Shown here: positions 15,467 through 23,801 of the stretch, in pieces
Layout: each line of letters begins with the position of its first letter
Position numbering within the stretch: position 1 is the stretch's first letter
Source: an uncultured Oscillospiraceae bacterium
GTDB taxonomy: Bacteria; Bacillota; Clostridia; Oscillospirales; Oscillospiraceae
Assembly (NCBI GenBank): GCA_905205085.1
Contig: CAJLCG010000005.1
Span: forward strand, 1 to 39,882
Direction of reading: 5' to 3'
DNA: 39,882 nucleotides
The notes under the pieces: generated by a model
Told to the model about the DNA's origin: nothing
The model's input: the letters and a program-made list of their open reading frames with translations, nothing else
The model's database searches: none
Made by a program: the position numbers and the translations under genes

Positions 15467-15904
15467 TCATCCTTCCTCCCAGGCAATGGACGCCTCCGCC
15501 GCCATGAGCAAAAGCCGCTTGAATTCCTCCCGCTCTTCTTCCGACATCCCCTGCGTCATGTGCTGAAAACACCCATCAATTTGCTCTTTGATATACGGAT
15601 ATGCCTCCCAGGCTTTCTCTGTTGGAGCGATATCGTAGGTCCGCTTATCTTTCGCGTTAGTGGTGCGGACCAGAAAGCCTCGCTCCTCTAACTTTGTCAC
15701 GGTTTTTGCAATCACACTTTTATCCAAAGAGAGCCGCTTGGTGATCTCATCCTGAGTCAGGACCCGAAAATCACACACGATGAGGATAACCACTGCCTGA
15801 GCCGCAGAGAGATCCAGAGCCGCACAGGTATTGTTGAGCCACATATGAGACTTTCGATATAGAATCGAGATGGACTTAAACGGGCTGTCCATAATGCTGT
15901 CCAT
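15467..15904 (-). CDS. MarR family transcriptional regulator
   Basis: A 145-residue MarR protein, typical length. The winged-helix core includes LTQDEITKRLSLDKSVIAKT (recognition region) and the wing GFLVRTTNAKDKRTYDIAPT, with the usual D-x-R. The ATG follows AAGGAGG with 8 bases. It is divergent to an MFS transporter gene; near-identical operator sequences sit over both promoters, so it very likely represses itself and the transporter until a ligand of the transporter binds. Confidence 0.92.
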   Translation of the reverse strand: MDSIMDSPFKSISILYRKSHMWLNNTCAALDLSAAQAVVILIVCDFRVLTQDEITKRLSLDKSVIAKTVTKLEERGFLVRTTNAKDKRTYDIAPTEKAWEAYPYIKEQIDGCFQHMTQGMSEEEREEFKRLLLMAAEASIAWEEG

Positions 15905-15927
15905 ATTGCCAACCTCCTTTGCTCTGT

Positions 15928-15957
15928 ATTATAGCCCCATATGGTGGCAAGTGCAAC
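15928..15957 (-). promoter_or_regulatory. marR promoter with MarR-type operator 1
   Basis: Minus strand TTGCAC, 17 bases, TATAAT (15928-15956). The operator-like ATATGGTGGCAAGTGCAAC (15939-15957) fills the spacer and -35 box. Confidence 0.7.
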
Positions 15958-15963
15958 GGGATA

Positions 15964-16019
15964 TTGACGAGTATTTTCTCCTGTGTTATCCTAAATATGG
16001 TGGCACTTGCCACTATATT
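15964..16019 (+). promoter_or_regulatory. MFS gene promoter with MarR-type operator 2
   Basis: TTGACG, 17 bases, TATCCT (15964-15992). Immediately downstream lies GTGGCACTTGCCAC (16000-16013), a 6-2-6 palindrome within ATATGGTGGCACTTGCCAC, which shares ATATGGTGGCA with operator 1. Confidence 0.7.
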
Positions 16020-16049
16020 TTATGGATATCAAAAAGGAGTTTGAGCAGC

Positions 16050-17240
16050 ATGGAACCAACCGAGAAAATCTGGAACCGAAGGTTTATCCTTCTCTTTATC
16101 ACAAATCTGCTTGTATTGGCGGCGTTTTATGCTTCCATTCCCATTATCCCGGTCTACTGTCAGGAAATCGGAATTACCGGCTCCAAGGTGGGCATCGTAC
16201 TGACCGCCATGTCGGTGGCCACGGTGCTGTTTCGACCGGTGGCAGGCTATCTGCTGGATAACTTTAACCGTTACCATGTATACCTGCTATTTCTTGCCCT
16301 GTTCTGCCTGTCCTTCCCCGCCTTCCTTGCCTTCCCGGTATTTGGCCTGCTGATTGTGGTGCGGCTCTACATGGGCGTAGTATACTCTGTGTGCGGCTCC
16401 GCCACCATGACATTGGCCGGTGATGTACTGCCTGTCACCAAGGTCACCCAGGGCATCAGCCGCTTTGCTTTTACCGTGTCCATCGGTATGGCGGTGGGAC
16501 CTTTTGTGGGGCTGCAGGTGCAGAGCAACATGGACAGCCGTGCGTCCTTCCTTACCATCTTCGGCATCACTGTAGCCGCTCTGATCTGCGTGTCCTGCTG
16601 CCGAATGAAATATCTCAAGGTAAAAAGAAAGAAGTTTTCTATCCAGGAATCCATCTACCGTCCCGCCCTCCCATTCATGGTAAACATGATGTTTTTGATG
16701 ATTCCTTACGGTGCGGTCATCGCCTATTCCTCCATTCTGGCCCAGGAAAAGGGTATCATGGATTATCTTCCCTACTTCTATATTTGCCTGGTGGTGGGCA
16801 TGCTGCTCTCCAAGCTGTCCACTCAACGCATGATCGACGGGGGAGATCACCACATTTTGGTCTGTGCCAGCCTGGTGGTACTGATTCTCACCATGATTAG
16901 TTTTCTTTTCCTAACCACCGGCATACACCTGCTGGCTGCCGGATTTTTCTTCGGCCTGGGCTACGGCATCCTGCAGCCGCTTTTTCAGTCCTTTGTCACC
17001 GGCACCACTCCAGGTCCCCAGCGCGGAGTGGCCAACTCCACCTATATGCTCTCCTATGACATCGGCATCGGCATTGGCTCTCTGCTGATGGGATTCATGC
17101 AGGAATCCATCGGGCTGACCACCGGCTTTGCCCTCACTGCCATTGCCTATGTAGTAGGTGGTATCGTTTACCTATCCTACTGCAGCGGATACTATAATAG
17201 ACTGCACGCACAGGTCATCCATCCCAATCAAGAAAATTGA
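16050..17240 (+). CDS. MFS transporter (probable drug or metabolite efflux)
   Basis: A 396-residue major facilitator with 12 predicted membrane segments starting at residues 12-32. The motif-A region between segments 2 and 3 reads RPVAGYLLDNFNRYH, close to the G-x-x-x-D-R/N pattern. Control by a divergent MarR regulator favours an exporter of antimicrobials or aromatic compounds, but the substrate cannot be told. The ATG at 16050 follows AAGGAG with 10 bases; the open frame extends 60 codons further upstream across the promoter and is not the start. Confidence 0.88.
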   Translation: MEPTEKIWNRRFILLFITNLLVLAAFYASIPIIPVYCQEIGITGSKVGIVLTAMSVATVLFRPVAGYLLDNFNRYHVYLLFLALFCLSFPAFLAFPVFGLLIVVRLYMGVVYSVCGSATMTLAGDVLPVTKVTQGISRFAFTVSIGMAVGPFVGLQVQSNMDSRASFLTIFGITVAALICVSCCRMKYLKVKRKKFSIQESIYRPALPFMVNMMFLMIPYGAVIAYSSILAQEKGIMDYLPYFYICLVVGMLLSKLSTQRMIDGGDHHILVCASLVVLILTMISFLFLTTGIHLLAAGFFFGLGYGILQPLFQSFVTGTTPGPQRGVANSTYMLSYDIGIGIGSLLMGFMQESIGLTTGFALTAIAYVVGGIVYLSYCSGYYNRLHAQVIHPNQEN

Positions 17241-17253
17241 TTTTCCTGCACAC

Positions 17254-17358
17254 GCTAGTTTCATTCCCTCGTTGCGTTTATATTACAATAAAGATCAGCC
17301 ATTTTATCGCAATAAAATGGCTGATCTTATTTTACCAATATAATGGCATCAAACTAGC
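17254..17358. terminator. Nested inverted repeat acting as bidirectional terminator
   Basis: The core is a perfect 17-bp stem (17291-17307 with 17312-17328, CGCA loop) with T-rich tracts on both sides, between the convergent MFS and citF genes. Further paired arms flank it: TATATT/AATATA (17279-17284, 17337-17342) and GCTAGTTT/AAACTAGC (17254-17261, 17351-17358). Confidence 0.75.
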
Positions 17359-17387
17359 AGTAAGCCACCGTTTTTGAGACTAAAGCA

Positions 17388-18950
17388 TTAAAACGCCACT
17401 TCTCGAACCACGTCCACCACCGTACCGTCACGATATTCCACAACCGCCACAATTCGCTGTGTGGTTTTGATGGGCTCGGGCCGGCCCGTCAGCTCCTCTG
17501 CCAGTCGGCGGAGTTCTTGAATATCCACAGGCTTGATGCCGGCCCGCTCCAGATCTTCACGCAGCTCGGCATAGTTTCGGTGCCGCGGATTGAGGGCGAT
17601 TCCGGCCTGGGTGACGACGCAGGCCACCGTCTCTCCCGGCGTACAGCAGGTAAATACCCGGTCCACCACCGACGGAGTACGTCCTCTGACAATGGGCAGC
17701 GTTACAATGGAGATATCTGCCCCCGCCGCCACATCCGGGCCGCCTCCCAGGCCGCCCATCATCTTGCCAGACGAACTGGTGAGCAGATTGACATTAAAAT
17801 CCGTATCCACTTCCAGCGCGCCCAGAACGCCAAAGTTCAGATGATTCAGGAAATTGCCCTTGTTAAAGGCGTTGGAATAGTCCGCATTGTCAATCTCCAG
17901 CACGCCGGGACGGCTGAGAATGGCAGACGCCGCTGTGGCATCAAAGGACTGACTGCACTCCACTACCCGCACCAGGCCCGCATCGTACATATCAATAATG
18001 GCCGCTGTGATCCCGCCCAGGGCAAAGCTGGCCTTGACCTGCTTTTTCTCCATCTCCTCGGCCAGGAACTTGGTACAGGCAATACTGATTGCCCCTGCCC
18101 CGGTCTGGAAGGAGAAACCATCGGCAAAGCGCCGGGACGCGGCGATCACCTTTACTACTTTCTGCGCGATCATCAGATCCCGGGGATTTTTGGTCAATCT
18201 GGCCGCTCCGGCGCCGATCTTAGCGCTGTCACCCACCTGATCCACCTTGACCACATAGTCTACATACTGCTGGCTGATACTGGCCGGACAGCAGGGATAA
18301 TCCACCAAGGTATCGGTGATCACCACAACTTTGTTCGCGTTGTGAGCATCCACAAAGGAATAGCCCAGGCTTCCGCAGCGATTGGTTCCGATCTGTCCTG
18401 TGCAGTTGCCGTAGACATCGGAAGCGGATACCGCAATAAACGCCACGTCAATTTCCAGCTCTCCCGTTTCAATGGCCCGGGGACGTGCACCATGGGGGCG
18501 CAGGATGGCCGGCTCATCCATCTGAACCGACCCGTCAATGAGGCGATCTCCCAATTCTCCCCGGATTCCGCTAGCCTCTACCCGGGTGATCGTCCCATCC
18601 TCTACATACTTTGCCAGGGAGAAGTTTTTTAAATTGACGACTGCGCTGGGTGCAAACCGGAGATTCTTAATGCCCAGCTCTCCGATTGCCTCCATCACCT
18701 GGCCCACCACCAGGTCTCCCTCCCGGAAGCTGTGGTGAAACGAGATCGTCATACCGTCCTTCAGTCCACAGGCAAGCAGGGCCTCCTTTAAACTGCCCAG
18801 CAGCTTGCTCTGGCCAGCCTGACAGCGCTCCACGATGCGCTTGCTCTGCACCGGCACAGCCGTGCTCTCCGCCGTCTCCAGCCCCTGATAGGGCCGCACC
18901 CGGTATCCGCCGATAAACTCCGGCAGTTCCCGTCCCAAGCTGTTTACCAT
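17388..18950 (-). CDS. citF: Citrate lyase alpha subunit (citrate CoA-transferase)
   Basis: A 520-residue CitF, family length. It swaps acetyl for citryl on the CitD thioester in the cytoplasmic citrate lyase complex, so citrate is cleaved to oxaloacetate and acetate. Typical segments are FHHSFREGD, VSASDVYGNCTGQIG, GGLGGGPDVAAGADIS and the C-terminal GIALNPRH. I chose the ATG at 18950, 8 bases after AGGAG; a GTG three codons upstream overlaps the citE stop. It is the last gene of citDEF. A citramalate lyase alpha subunit is an alternative that sequence alone cannot exclude. Confidence 0.93.
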   Translation of the reverse strand: MVNSLGRELPEFIGGYRVRPYQGLETAESTAVPVQSKRIVERCQAGQSKLLGSLKEALLACGLKDGMTISFHHSFREGDLVVGQVMEAIGELGIKNLRFAPSAVVNLKNFSLAKYVEDGTITRVEASGIRGELGDRLIDGSVQMDEPAILRPHGARPRAIETGELEIDVAFIAVSASDVYGNCTGQIGTNRCGSLGYSFVDAHNANKVVVITDTLVDYPCCPASISQQYVDYVVKVDQVGDSAKIGAGAARLTKNPRDLMIAQKVVKVIAASRRFADGFSFQTGAGAISIACTKFLAEEMEKKQVKASFALGGITAAIIDMYDAGLVRVVECSQSFDATAASAILSRPGVLEIDNADYSNAFNKGNFLNHLNFGVLGALEVDTDFNVNLLTSSSGKMMGGLGGGPDVAAGADISIVTLPIVRGRTPSVVDRVFTCCTPGETVACVVTQAGIALNPRHRNYAELREDLERAGIKPVDIQELRRLAEELTGRPEPIKTTQRIVAVVEYRDGTVVDVVREVAF

Positions 18951-18952
18951 GC

Positions 18953-19849
18953 TTACCACTCCTCTCCATCCAGAAGTCCCGCGGCTTCAGCCCGGGCCAA
19001 GACATCTCTGGCTCGCTTTTCCATGGGCTTATCCACCATACTTCCATCCAGGACCACCACACCGGTGTGTTCCCGTGCGCCCCGCTCCAGCGCCTCCAAA
19101 ACCCGCTGTGCCTGTCGGATCTCCTTAGGGGTGGGGGTAAAGGCCTGGTTGACGATCTCAATCTGACGGGGGTGGATCACAGTCTTTCCGTCAAACCCCA
19201 GGCCACATGCGTTTTCTACGTCCTTCTGCAGCCCCTCTAAATCGTCGATGTCGCTGAATACCACGTCCTGGGCGGAGATTCCCGCTAACCGGCACGCCTC
19301 CAGCACCCGCATCCGGGCATAGAAAATTTCCCAGCCGCTTTTGCTGCGTCTGGCTCCCATGCTGGCCGTGTAGTCCTCCGCGCCCAGAGCCAGCGCGGTG
19401 ATTCGAGGACTGGCCACCGCGATCTCCCGGGCATTGGCCACTCCCAGTGCCGACTCAATATTGCACCACAGCTCGATAGACCCCTTCGGTATTCCCGCAG
19501 TCTCTTCAATGGCTGTGATGCGTCTGTCTATATCCTGGACCTCTTCCACCGTCTCTACCTTGGGCAGCCGGATGGCATCGGGCCGGGCCCGGACCGCCGC
19601 CTCCAGATCTTCCTGCAGTTCGGGGGAGCACAGGCCGTTAACCCGGATCAGAACATACTTTCCCGGCGGCCTATGGTAACGTACCGCCCGATAAATCAGC
19701 ATCCGCGCCGCATCTTTATCCGCGGCAGCCACCGAGTCCTCCAGATCATAGACCACACAATCCGCATCACAAAAGCGGGCCTCTAAAATTTTCGCCGGGC
19801 TGCCGCCTCCAATGTAGAGGCAGCTGCGTCTCAAATTGGTACGAGTCAT
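18953..19849 (-). CDS. citE: Citrate lyase beta subunit (citryl-ACP lyase)
   Basis: A 298-residue HpcH/HpaI-family CitE. The N-terminal RRSCLYIGGGSPAKI, VYDLEDSVAAADKD (acidic metal ligands), IRVNGL and LPKVE, then LWCNIESALG and ALGAEDYT, are the usual TIM-barrel landmarks. It cleaves the citryl-thioester on CitD into oxaloacetate and the acetyl form. Its ATG overlaps the citD stop as ATGA, and citF begins 2 bases after its stop, so the three genes are tightly coupled. Confidence 0.94.
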   Translation of the reverse strand: MTRTNLRRSCLYIGGGSPAKILEARFCDADCVVYDLEDSVAAADKDAARMLIYRAVRYHRPPGKYVLIRVNGLCSPELQEDLEAAVRARPDAIRLPKVETVEEVQDIDRRITAIEETAGIPKGSIELWCNIESALGVANAREIAVASPRITALALGAEDYTASMGARRSKSGWEIFYARMRVLEACRLAGISAQDVVFSDIDDLEGLQKDVENACGLGFDGKTVIHPRQIEIVNQAFTPTPKEIRQAQRVLEALERGAREHTGVVVLDGSMVDKPMEKRARDVLARAEAAGLLDGEEW

Positions 19850-20148
19850 TTTCCGCCGTCCTCCCGTGTCCAGTCATAGCTTACTCCCGCACAGCGGCAG
19901 ACCGCGCACTCCAGCCGGGCGCGGATCACACAGTCCAGCGCCCCCTTGTCCACCAGACGGATATAGGCCTCTTCTACCGAAAGACGCGCTAACTCCTCCC
20001 GCACGGTCTTCTCAATTGCGCTTCCAAATTGGAGCTTTACATCGCTTTCCAGCTCTATCTCAATTCCGCCCCCCGGATTGGGAGCCGCCATGATCTGAAC
20101 GTCTCCTGACTCCAGGGTTCCTGCCATGGACGCTTTTTTAATTTCCAT
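19846..20148 (-). CDS. citD: Citrate lyase acyl carrier protein (gamma subunit)
   Basis: A 100-residue CitD. Ser14 in AGTLESGDVQI is the expected attachment site of the 2'-(5''-phosphoribosyl)-3'-dephospho-CoA arm. The later part (ALDCVIRARLECAVCRCAG) matches the family, with a cysteine-rich end. It starts 7 bases after AAAGGAAA. The start is only about 35 bases beyond a strong terminator, leaving almost no room for a promoter of its own. The enzymes that make and attach the prosthetic group (CitG, CitX) and the acetylating ligase CitC are not encoded in the window. Confidence 0.93.
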   Translation of the reverse strand: MEIKKASMAGTLESGDVQIMAAPNPGGGIEIELESDVKLQFGSAIEKTVREELARLSVEEAYIRLVDKGALDCVIRARLECAVCRCAGVSYDWTREDGGK

Positions 20149-20180
20149 ACTGATTTCCTTTCTCTGTACGATGAGAGGGG

Positions 20181-20216
20181 ATGAAAAACGGGCCGCCCAG
20201 GGCGGCCCGTTTTCAT
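20181..20216 (-). terminator. Terminator between the glycohydrolase gene and citD
   Basis: 14-bp stem AAAACGGGCCGCCC / GGGCGGCCCGTTTT ending in five T on the minus strand, 8 bases after the upstream stop. Confidence 0.85.
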
Positions 20217-20223
20217 CTTAGGC

Positions 20224-21219
20224 TCACTCTCCCTGCAGAATGATGTCGGTCATCTTTTCCGCATAGGAACGAATGTCAATTCCTTTGGTGAAGGTCAGGC
20301 AGGTACCAGAGGGATACCGTGTCTTTTCGATCCAGCGCTCGGGAATCCCCTTGGCTCCGTATTTTGCGCCCAGAATCACACCGGCCACCGCGCCGATGGT
20401 ATCTGCATCCCGACCGAAGTTGCCGGCCAGGGTAATGCCGGTCCGGAAATCGTCGTTCTTGGCCTTCAGACAGGCAAACGCAGAAGGAATGGCCTCGGCC
20501 GTGGTCGCCCAGGAGCTGGTCCACAGGAAGTCATGCAGATCCATCCAGATATCCAGAATGTTTCCGCCGCTCTTTTCCAGCATGGCAAAGGCCTGAGTCA
20601 TGTTGTAGTACAGCCAGGACTCCTCAGGAATGGCGGACATGGCGGCGTCAATGATCTCGTCGATGCTGCCGTCTACCATGGCCACAGCAACGGCGGCCGC
20701 TACGGCCTGGGCTCCCCATACGCCGTCCCGGTAATGGCTCACTTCCGACTCAATCCGGGCATACTCCTTAGCCTTCTCCGGGTCGCCGGCACAAATAATG
20801 CCGATGGGCCCGATCCGCATGGAAGAACCGTCGCTCATGTGGAAGGCATTGAACTTGCCGGACAGAGGAGGCAGCAATCCTTTGCGCAGGTTATTCGCCG
20901 CCTCGATCTCGCTGGCACCTCCGCGCTTGTACTCATCCTGTGTAACCACGTCCTCCATCCAAGAGCGGACGCACTCTTCGGTCGTCAGCTTACCACCGCA
21001 GCGGATGAGGGTCTTTGCGGTCAGCAGGGCGAATTCCGTATCATCTGTGCTCCAGGAAGCACCTTTATTAAAATCGGTGGTAATGGCGTAATTCGCTCTG
21101 TTTTCCTGCTTGCGGGATGCGTCGCCAAACGAGTCGCCGATGGCAAGGCCGGACAGCGCGCCGTATACCTTATCAAAGACGCGCTCCCGATCTTGGATGA
21201 ATTCTTCTCTGGTTAACAT
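20224..21219 (-). CDS. ADP-ribosylglycohydrolase family protein
   Basis: A 331-residue DraG/ARH-fold enzyme. Metal-binding motifs are intact: GLAIGDSFG (Asp29), STDDTE (Asp59, Asp60) and NFGRDADTIG (Asp271, Asp273), which hold the two Mg ions in family members. The family cleaves N- or O-glycosidic bonds of ADP-ribose adducts, but many gut homologues sit in sugar-utilisation operons and probably act on simpler ribosyl-type glycosides. It is cytoplasmic, with no signal peptide. It is the last gene of the ABC operon, 51 bases after the solute-binding protein gene. A second, larger family member is encoded at 27130. Family assignment is firm; the substrate is not known. Confidence 0.92.
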   Translation of the reverse strand: MLTREEFIQDRERVFDKVYGALSGLAIGDSFGDASRKQENRANYAITTDFNKGASWSTDDTEFALLTAKTLIRCGGKLTTEECVRSWMEDVVTQDEYKRGGASEIEAANNLRKGLLPPLSGKFNAFHMSDGSSMRIGPIGIICAGDPEKAKEYARIESEVSHYRDGVWGAQAVAAAVAVAMVDGSIDEIIDAAMSAIPEESWLYYNMTQAFAMLEKSGGNILDIWMDLHDFLWTSSWATTAEAIPSAFACLKAKNDDFRTGITLAGNFGRDADTIGAVAGVILGAKYGAKGIPERWIEKTRYPSGTCLTFTKGIDIRSYAEKMTDIILQGE

Positions 21220-21270
21220 ATAATTCTTCCTTTCTGATTACAACTTGCGCAGATGTGCAGCAGTCCGGTT

Positions 21271-22764
21271 TTAGCCGAAGGTCTCCTGCAGAATGGGCTC
21301 GAAGGCGTCGCCGCCGGCGGCATTCCACTGCTCCACAAACTCATCAAACGCGCTGATAGGACGCACGCCGCGGATGATGTCGGCGGCATACTCATTGTAG
21401 AGGTTCTGCATGGCATCCCACTGAGGAGTCATCTCATTGGGAATCAGCAGGTTGTGGTCCATGACCAGGTACTCATTTACCATATCCAGAGATGTGGAAG
21501 CGGACTCACACAGCACGGGCTCGGCCAGAGAGGGATCCTGAGGGTTAAAGTCCTTGGTGGTATCCCAGAAGCGGGCCCACCAGCTGGAGAACTTGTCGGT
21601 GAAGACGATCTGGTTGTTCTCCACGGTGTAGTGGACATCCTCGATACCCACCTTATCCAGGATACGGCCCTCGGGGCTGGCCATGAACTCCAGCACCGCA
21701 AAGGCGGCGTCCTTGTTGGGGGAATCGGCGTTGATCGCGAAGCCGCGGGTCTCCTTGGTTACGTCCACAGAGGTATAGGACTGGGACACACCCTTGGCGG
21801 GAGGCAGCACGGTCAGAGAGGCGTCCTCGCCATACAGGGACACCATCTTGGTGTCATAGATCTGAATGGTAGCGCCGGCAGTACCGGAAATCACACCCAC
21901 ATCGCCGTCATAGAACTCCTGCTCCATCACGTCCCAGGTGTTGGTCAGGAAGTTGGGGTCCAGCAGACCGTCGGCATACAGCTTGGCATAGAACTCCAGC
22001 TTATTCTTCTCCGCCTGGCTGGCCTGGGAGAAGATCCACTTGCCGTCCTCCTGAACACAGGTGCCGGTCACGCCGAAGGCGTGGTTGAAGATGCTGTCAA
22101 AGCGGGTGGTGTCTCCGTCCGCAGTGATGGCATACTCCACAAGCCCCTTGTCCTTCATCTCCTTGAAGAAGTTGTAGTAATTGTCCACGGTGGGATCAGC
22201 AATCAGATCATCATAGGTCTCCAGCTGCTCCGTCCAGTCGGTACGGATCACCGGAGTGCAGGTACGGGGAGGAGCCAGCCACAGCAGGTAGGGATAGCTC
22301 TCCATCTTGGCCACGTTGGTCTCATCCATCAGGGCCTTGACATAAGTAGAATTTTCGATATAGGGGGTCAGATCCTCCAGCAGCCCCTGCTCCGCAACGG
22401 CCTGGTCGCCGCCCTGGAAGTAGATCAGATCCGCGTCGCTCTCACCGTTCATAACGGCAAGGGGCATAGCAGTCACATAGTCGCTGGCAGGGGGATCCAG
22501 GAAGATCACATTGACGTACTGCCCATTGGCGGCCATCTTCTCATTGATGTTTTCCGCCAGCAGCTTTACATCCTCCTCATCGGGGAACACGTCCTTAATG
22601 ACGATCTTCACGTCCACGGGAGCATCCGGGGAACCAATCTGTCCGGAAGCATTGCCCGAACCCTGAGAACCGCCGGAGCCGTTATCAGAGGTCTTGTTTC
22701 CGCACCCGGCCAGGCAGCTAACGGCCAGTGCAAGAGTCAGTGTCATGGTTAGTAACTTTTTCAT
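21271..22764 (-). CDS. Extracellular solute-binding lipoprotein of an LplA-type ABC importer
   Basis: 497 residues. The signal peptide ends in lipobox L-A-G-C (Cys21), followed by a glycine/serine-rich tether. The mature part has the size and pattern of LplA-like family 1 binding proteins. It would bind the substrate outside the membrane for the two permeases encoded upstream in the same operon. The ATG at 22764 lies close behind AAGGAGGAG; an in-frame ATG 11 codons upstream has none. It lies downstream of the permeases, and a 119-base gap to the esterase holds no recognised terminator or promoter. Confidence 0.92.
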   Translation of the reverse strand: MKKLLTMTLTLALAVSCLAGCGNKTSDNGSGGSQGSGNASGQIGSPDAPVDVKIVIKDVFPDEEDVKLLAENINEKMAANGQYVNVIFLDPPASDYVTAMPLAVMNGESDADLIYFQGGDQAVAEQGLLEDLTPYIENSTYVKALMDETNVAKMESYPYLLWLAPPRTCTPVIRTDWTEQLETYDDLIADPTVDNYYNFFKEMKDKGLVEYAITADGDTTRFDSIFNHAFGVTGTCVQEDGKWIFSQASQAEKNKLEFYAKLYADGLLDPNFLTNTWDVMEQEFYDGDVGVISGTAGATIQIYDTKMVSLYGEDASLTVLPPAKGVSQSYTSVDVTKETRGFAINADSPNKDAAFAVLEFMASPEGRILDKVGIEDVHYTVENNQIVFTDKFSSWWARFWDTTKDFNPQDPSLAEPVLCESASTSLDMVNEYLVMDHNLLIPNEMTPQWDAMQNLYNEYAADIIRGVRPISAFDEFVEQWNAAGGDAFEPILQETFG

Positions 22765-22883
22765 AGTCTCCTCCTTCATCATATTGCTCTGGTGCAAAAT
22801 ATCGTTGCTTCACGGATATCTGCCGCCGCGCCTGGAGCTATGCGGCCGGCTTTCTTCCACGAAGAAAACGCCAACACACAAAA

Positions 22884-23801
22884 TTACACCTGTTTCTTTT
22901 TTGCGTCTGTAGGCAGCACGTTCTTCCGTCCGGCTGCAAATTCACAATTTCTGGACCGTCTCTGGGTCAAAAGCCAATCGAACACTCCCATATGTGTATA
23001 GGCCTCACCCCAGACATTGTGTCCTACCTGAGGATATACCGATAACTTATAGTGTCGGTGCTGACTTGCCTGCAGTCTGGGCAGGATCGCATTGATGTTA
23101 TCAAAGGATGTGGTACTGTCGTTTACCCCGTGGAACATCCACAGCGGCATATCGCGAATGGCTCCCAGGTCGGATTCTGAGGTCCTTCCGCATGCCACAA
23201 CCATGGCCGCGAATGTATCGGGCATATCCAGGGCCACCTTCCAGGCACATCGCCCTCCCATAGACAGGCCGGTGATATAGATCCGATCCGGATCGACCGG
23301 ATACTTCTCTATCATCGCCGGAAGAAAGCGGCGCAGCTTTATCAGCTCGTCCTCTTGATCCGCCCAGTGGGAATCCGCCGGGCACTGGGGTGCAATCACC
23401 AGCGCATCCACGCCTCTTCCCTGGGCCAGCTCATAGGGCAGTCCCTCGCGCAGCAGGATGGCCGGGTCATCTCCCCGTTCCCCGATGCCGTGGAAAAAGA
23501 AGATCAACGGCCATTTCCTGCCAGGCTCCTGGGCATCATAGCCCTGGGGATAAAAGACGGCATAGGGATACAGCTCCCCGTTCTTCACCAGATGGATGCG
23601 GCTTGTACCAGGGACCAGTCGTTTGTCTCCCGCTCCCAACCCCACTTCCAGTGACAGCTCTCCTTCGTTCCAGGTGTAGGTCACCTCATGCAGGGATTTT
23701 CCATCTGCCTCCATCCGCTTGGCAATCTCCTGCCAGCGCTCTTTTCGGGGCACATTTCCAAGGCGGGGCTGAAGTTCCTCCAGCACTTCCCAGCAGCTCA
23801 T
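22884..23801 (-). CDS. Alpha/beta-hydrolase esterase (PHB-depolymerase/PlpA-like)
   Basis: A 305-residue alpha/beta hydrolase. PLIFFFHGIGERGDD gives the oxyanion-hole HG, GLSMGGRCAW contains the nucleophile Ser180, FHGVNDSTTS carries the probable acid, and QVGHNVWGEAY the catalytic histidine. There is no signal peptide, so it acts in the cytoplasm on imported material. The N-terminal 80 residues form a beta-rich region seen in related sugar esterases. Its ATG overlaps the permease stop as ATGA, so it is strictly coupled to the transporter. Removal of an acyl decoration from the imported glycoside is the likely role (inference). The lysine-rich C-terminal end is unusual but short. Confidence 0.85.
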   Translation of the reverse strand: MSCWEVLEELQPRLGNVPRKERWQEIAKRMEADGKSLHEVTYTWNEGELSLEVGLGAGDKRLVPGTSRIHLVKNGELYPYAVFYPQGYDAQEPGRKWPLIFFFHGIGERGDDPAILLREGLPYELAQGRGVDALVIAPQCPADSHWADQEDELIKLRRFLPAMIEKYPVDPDRIYITGLSMGGRCAWKVALDMPDTFAAMVVACGRTSESDLGAIRDMPLWMFHGVNDSTTSFDNINAILPRLQASQHRHYKLSVYPQVGHNVWGEAYTHMGVFDWLLTQRRSRNCEFAAGRKNVLPTDAKKKQV

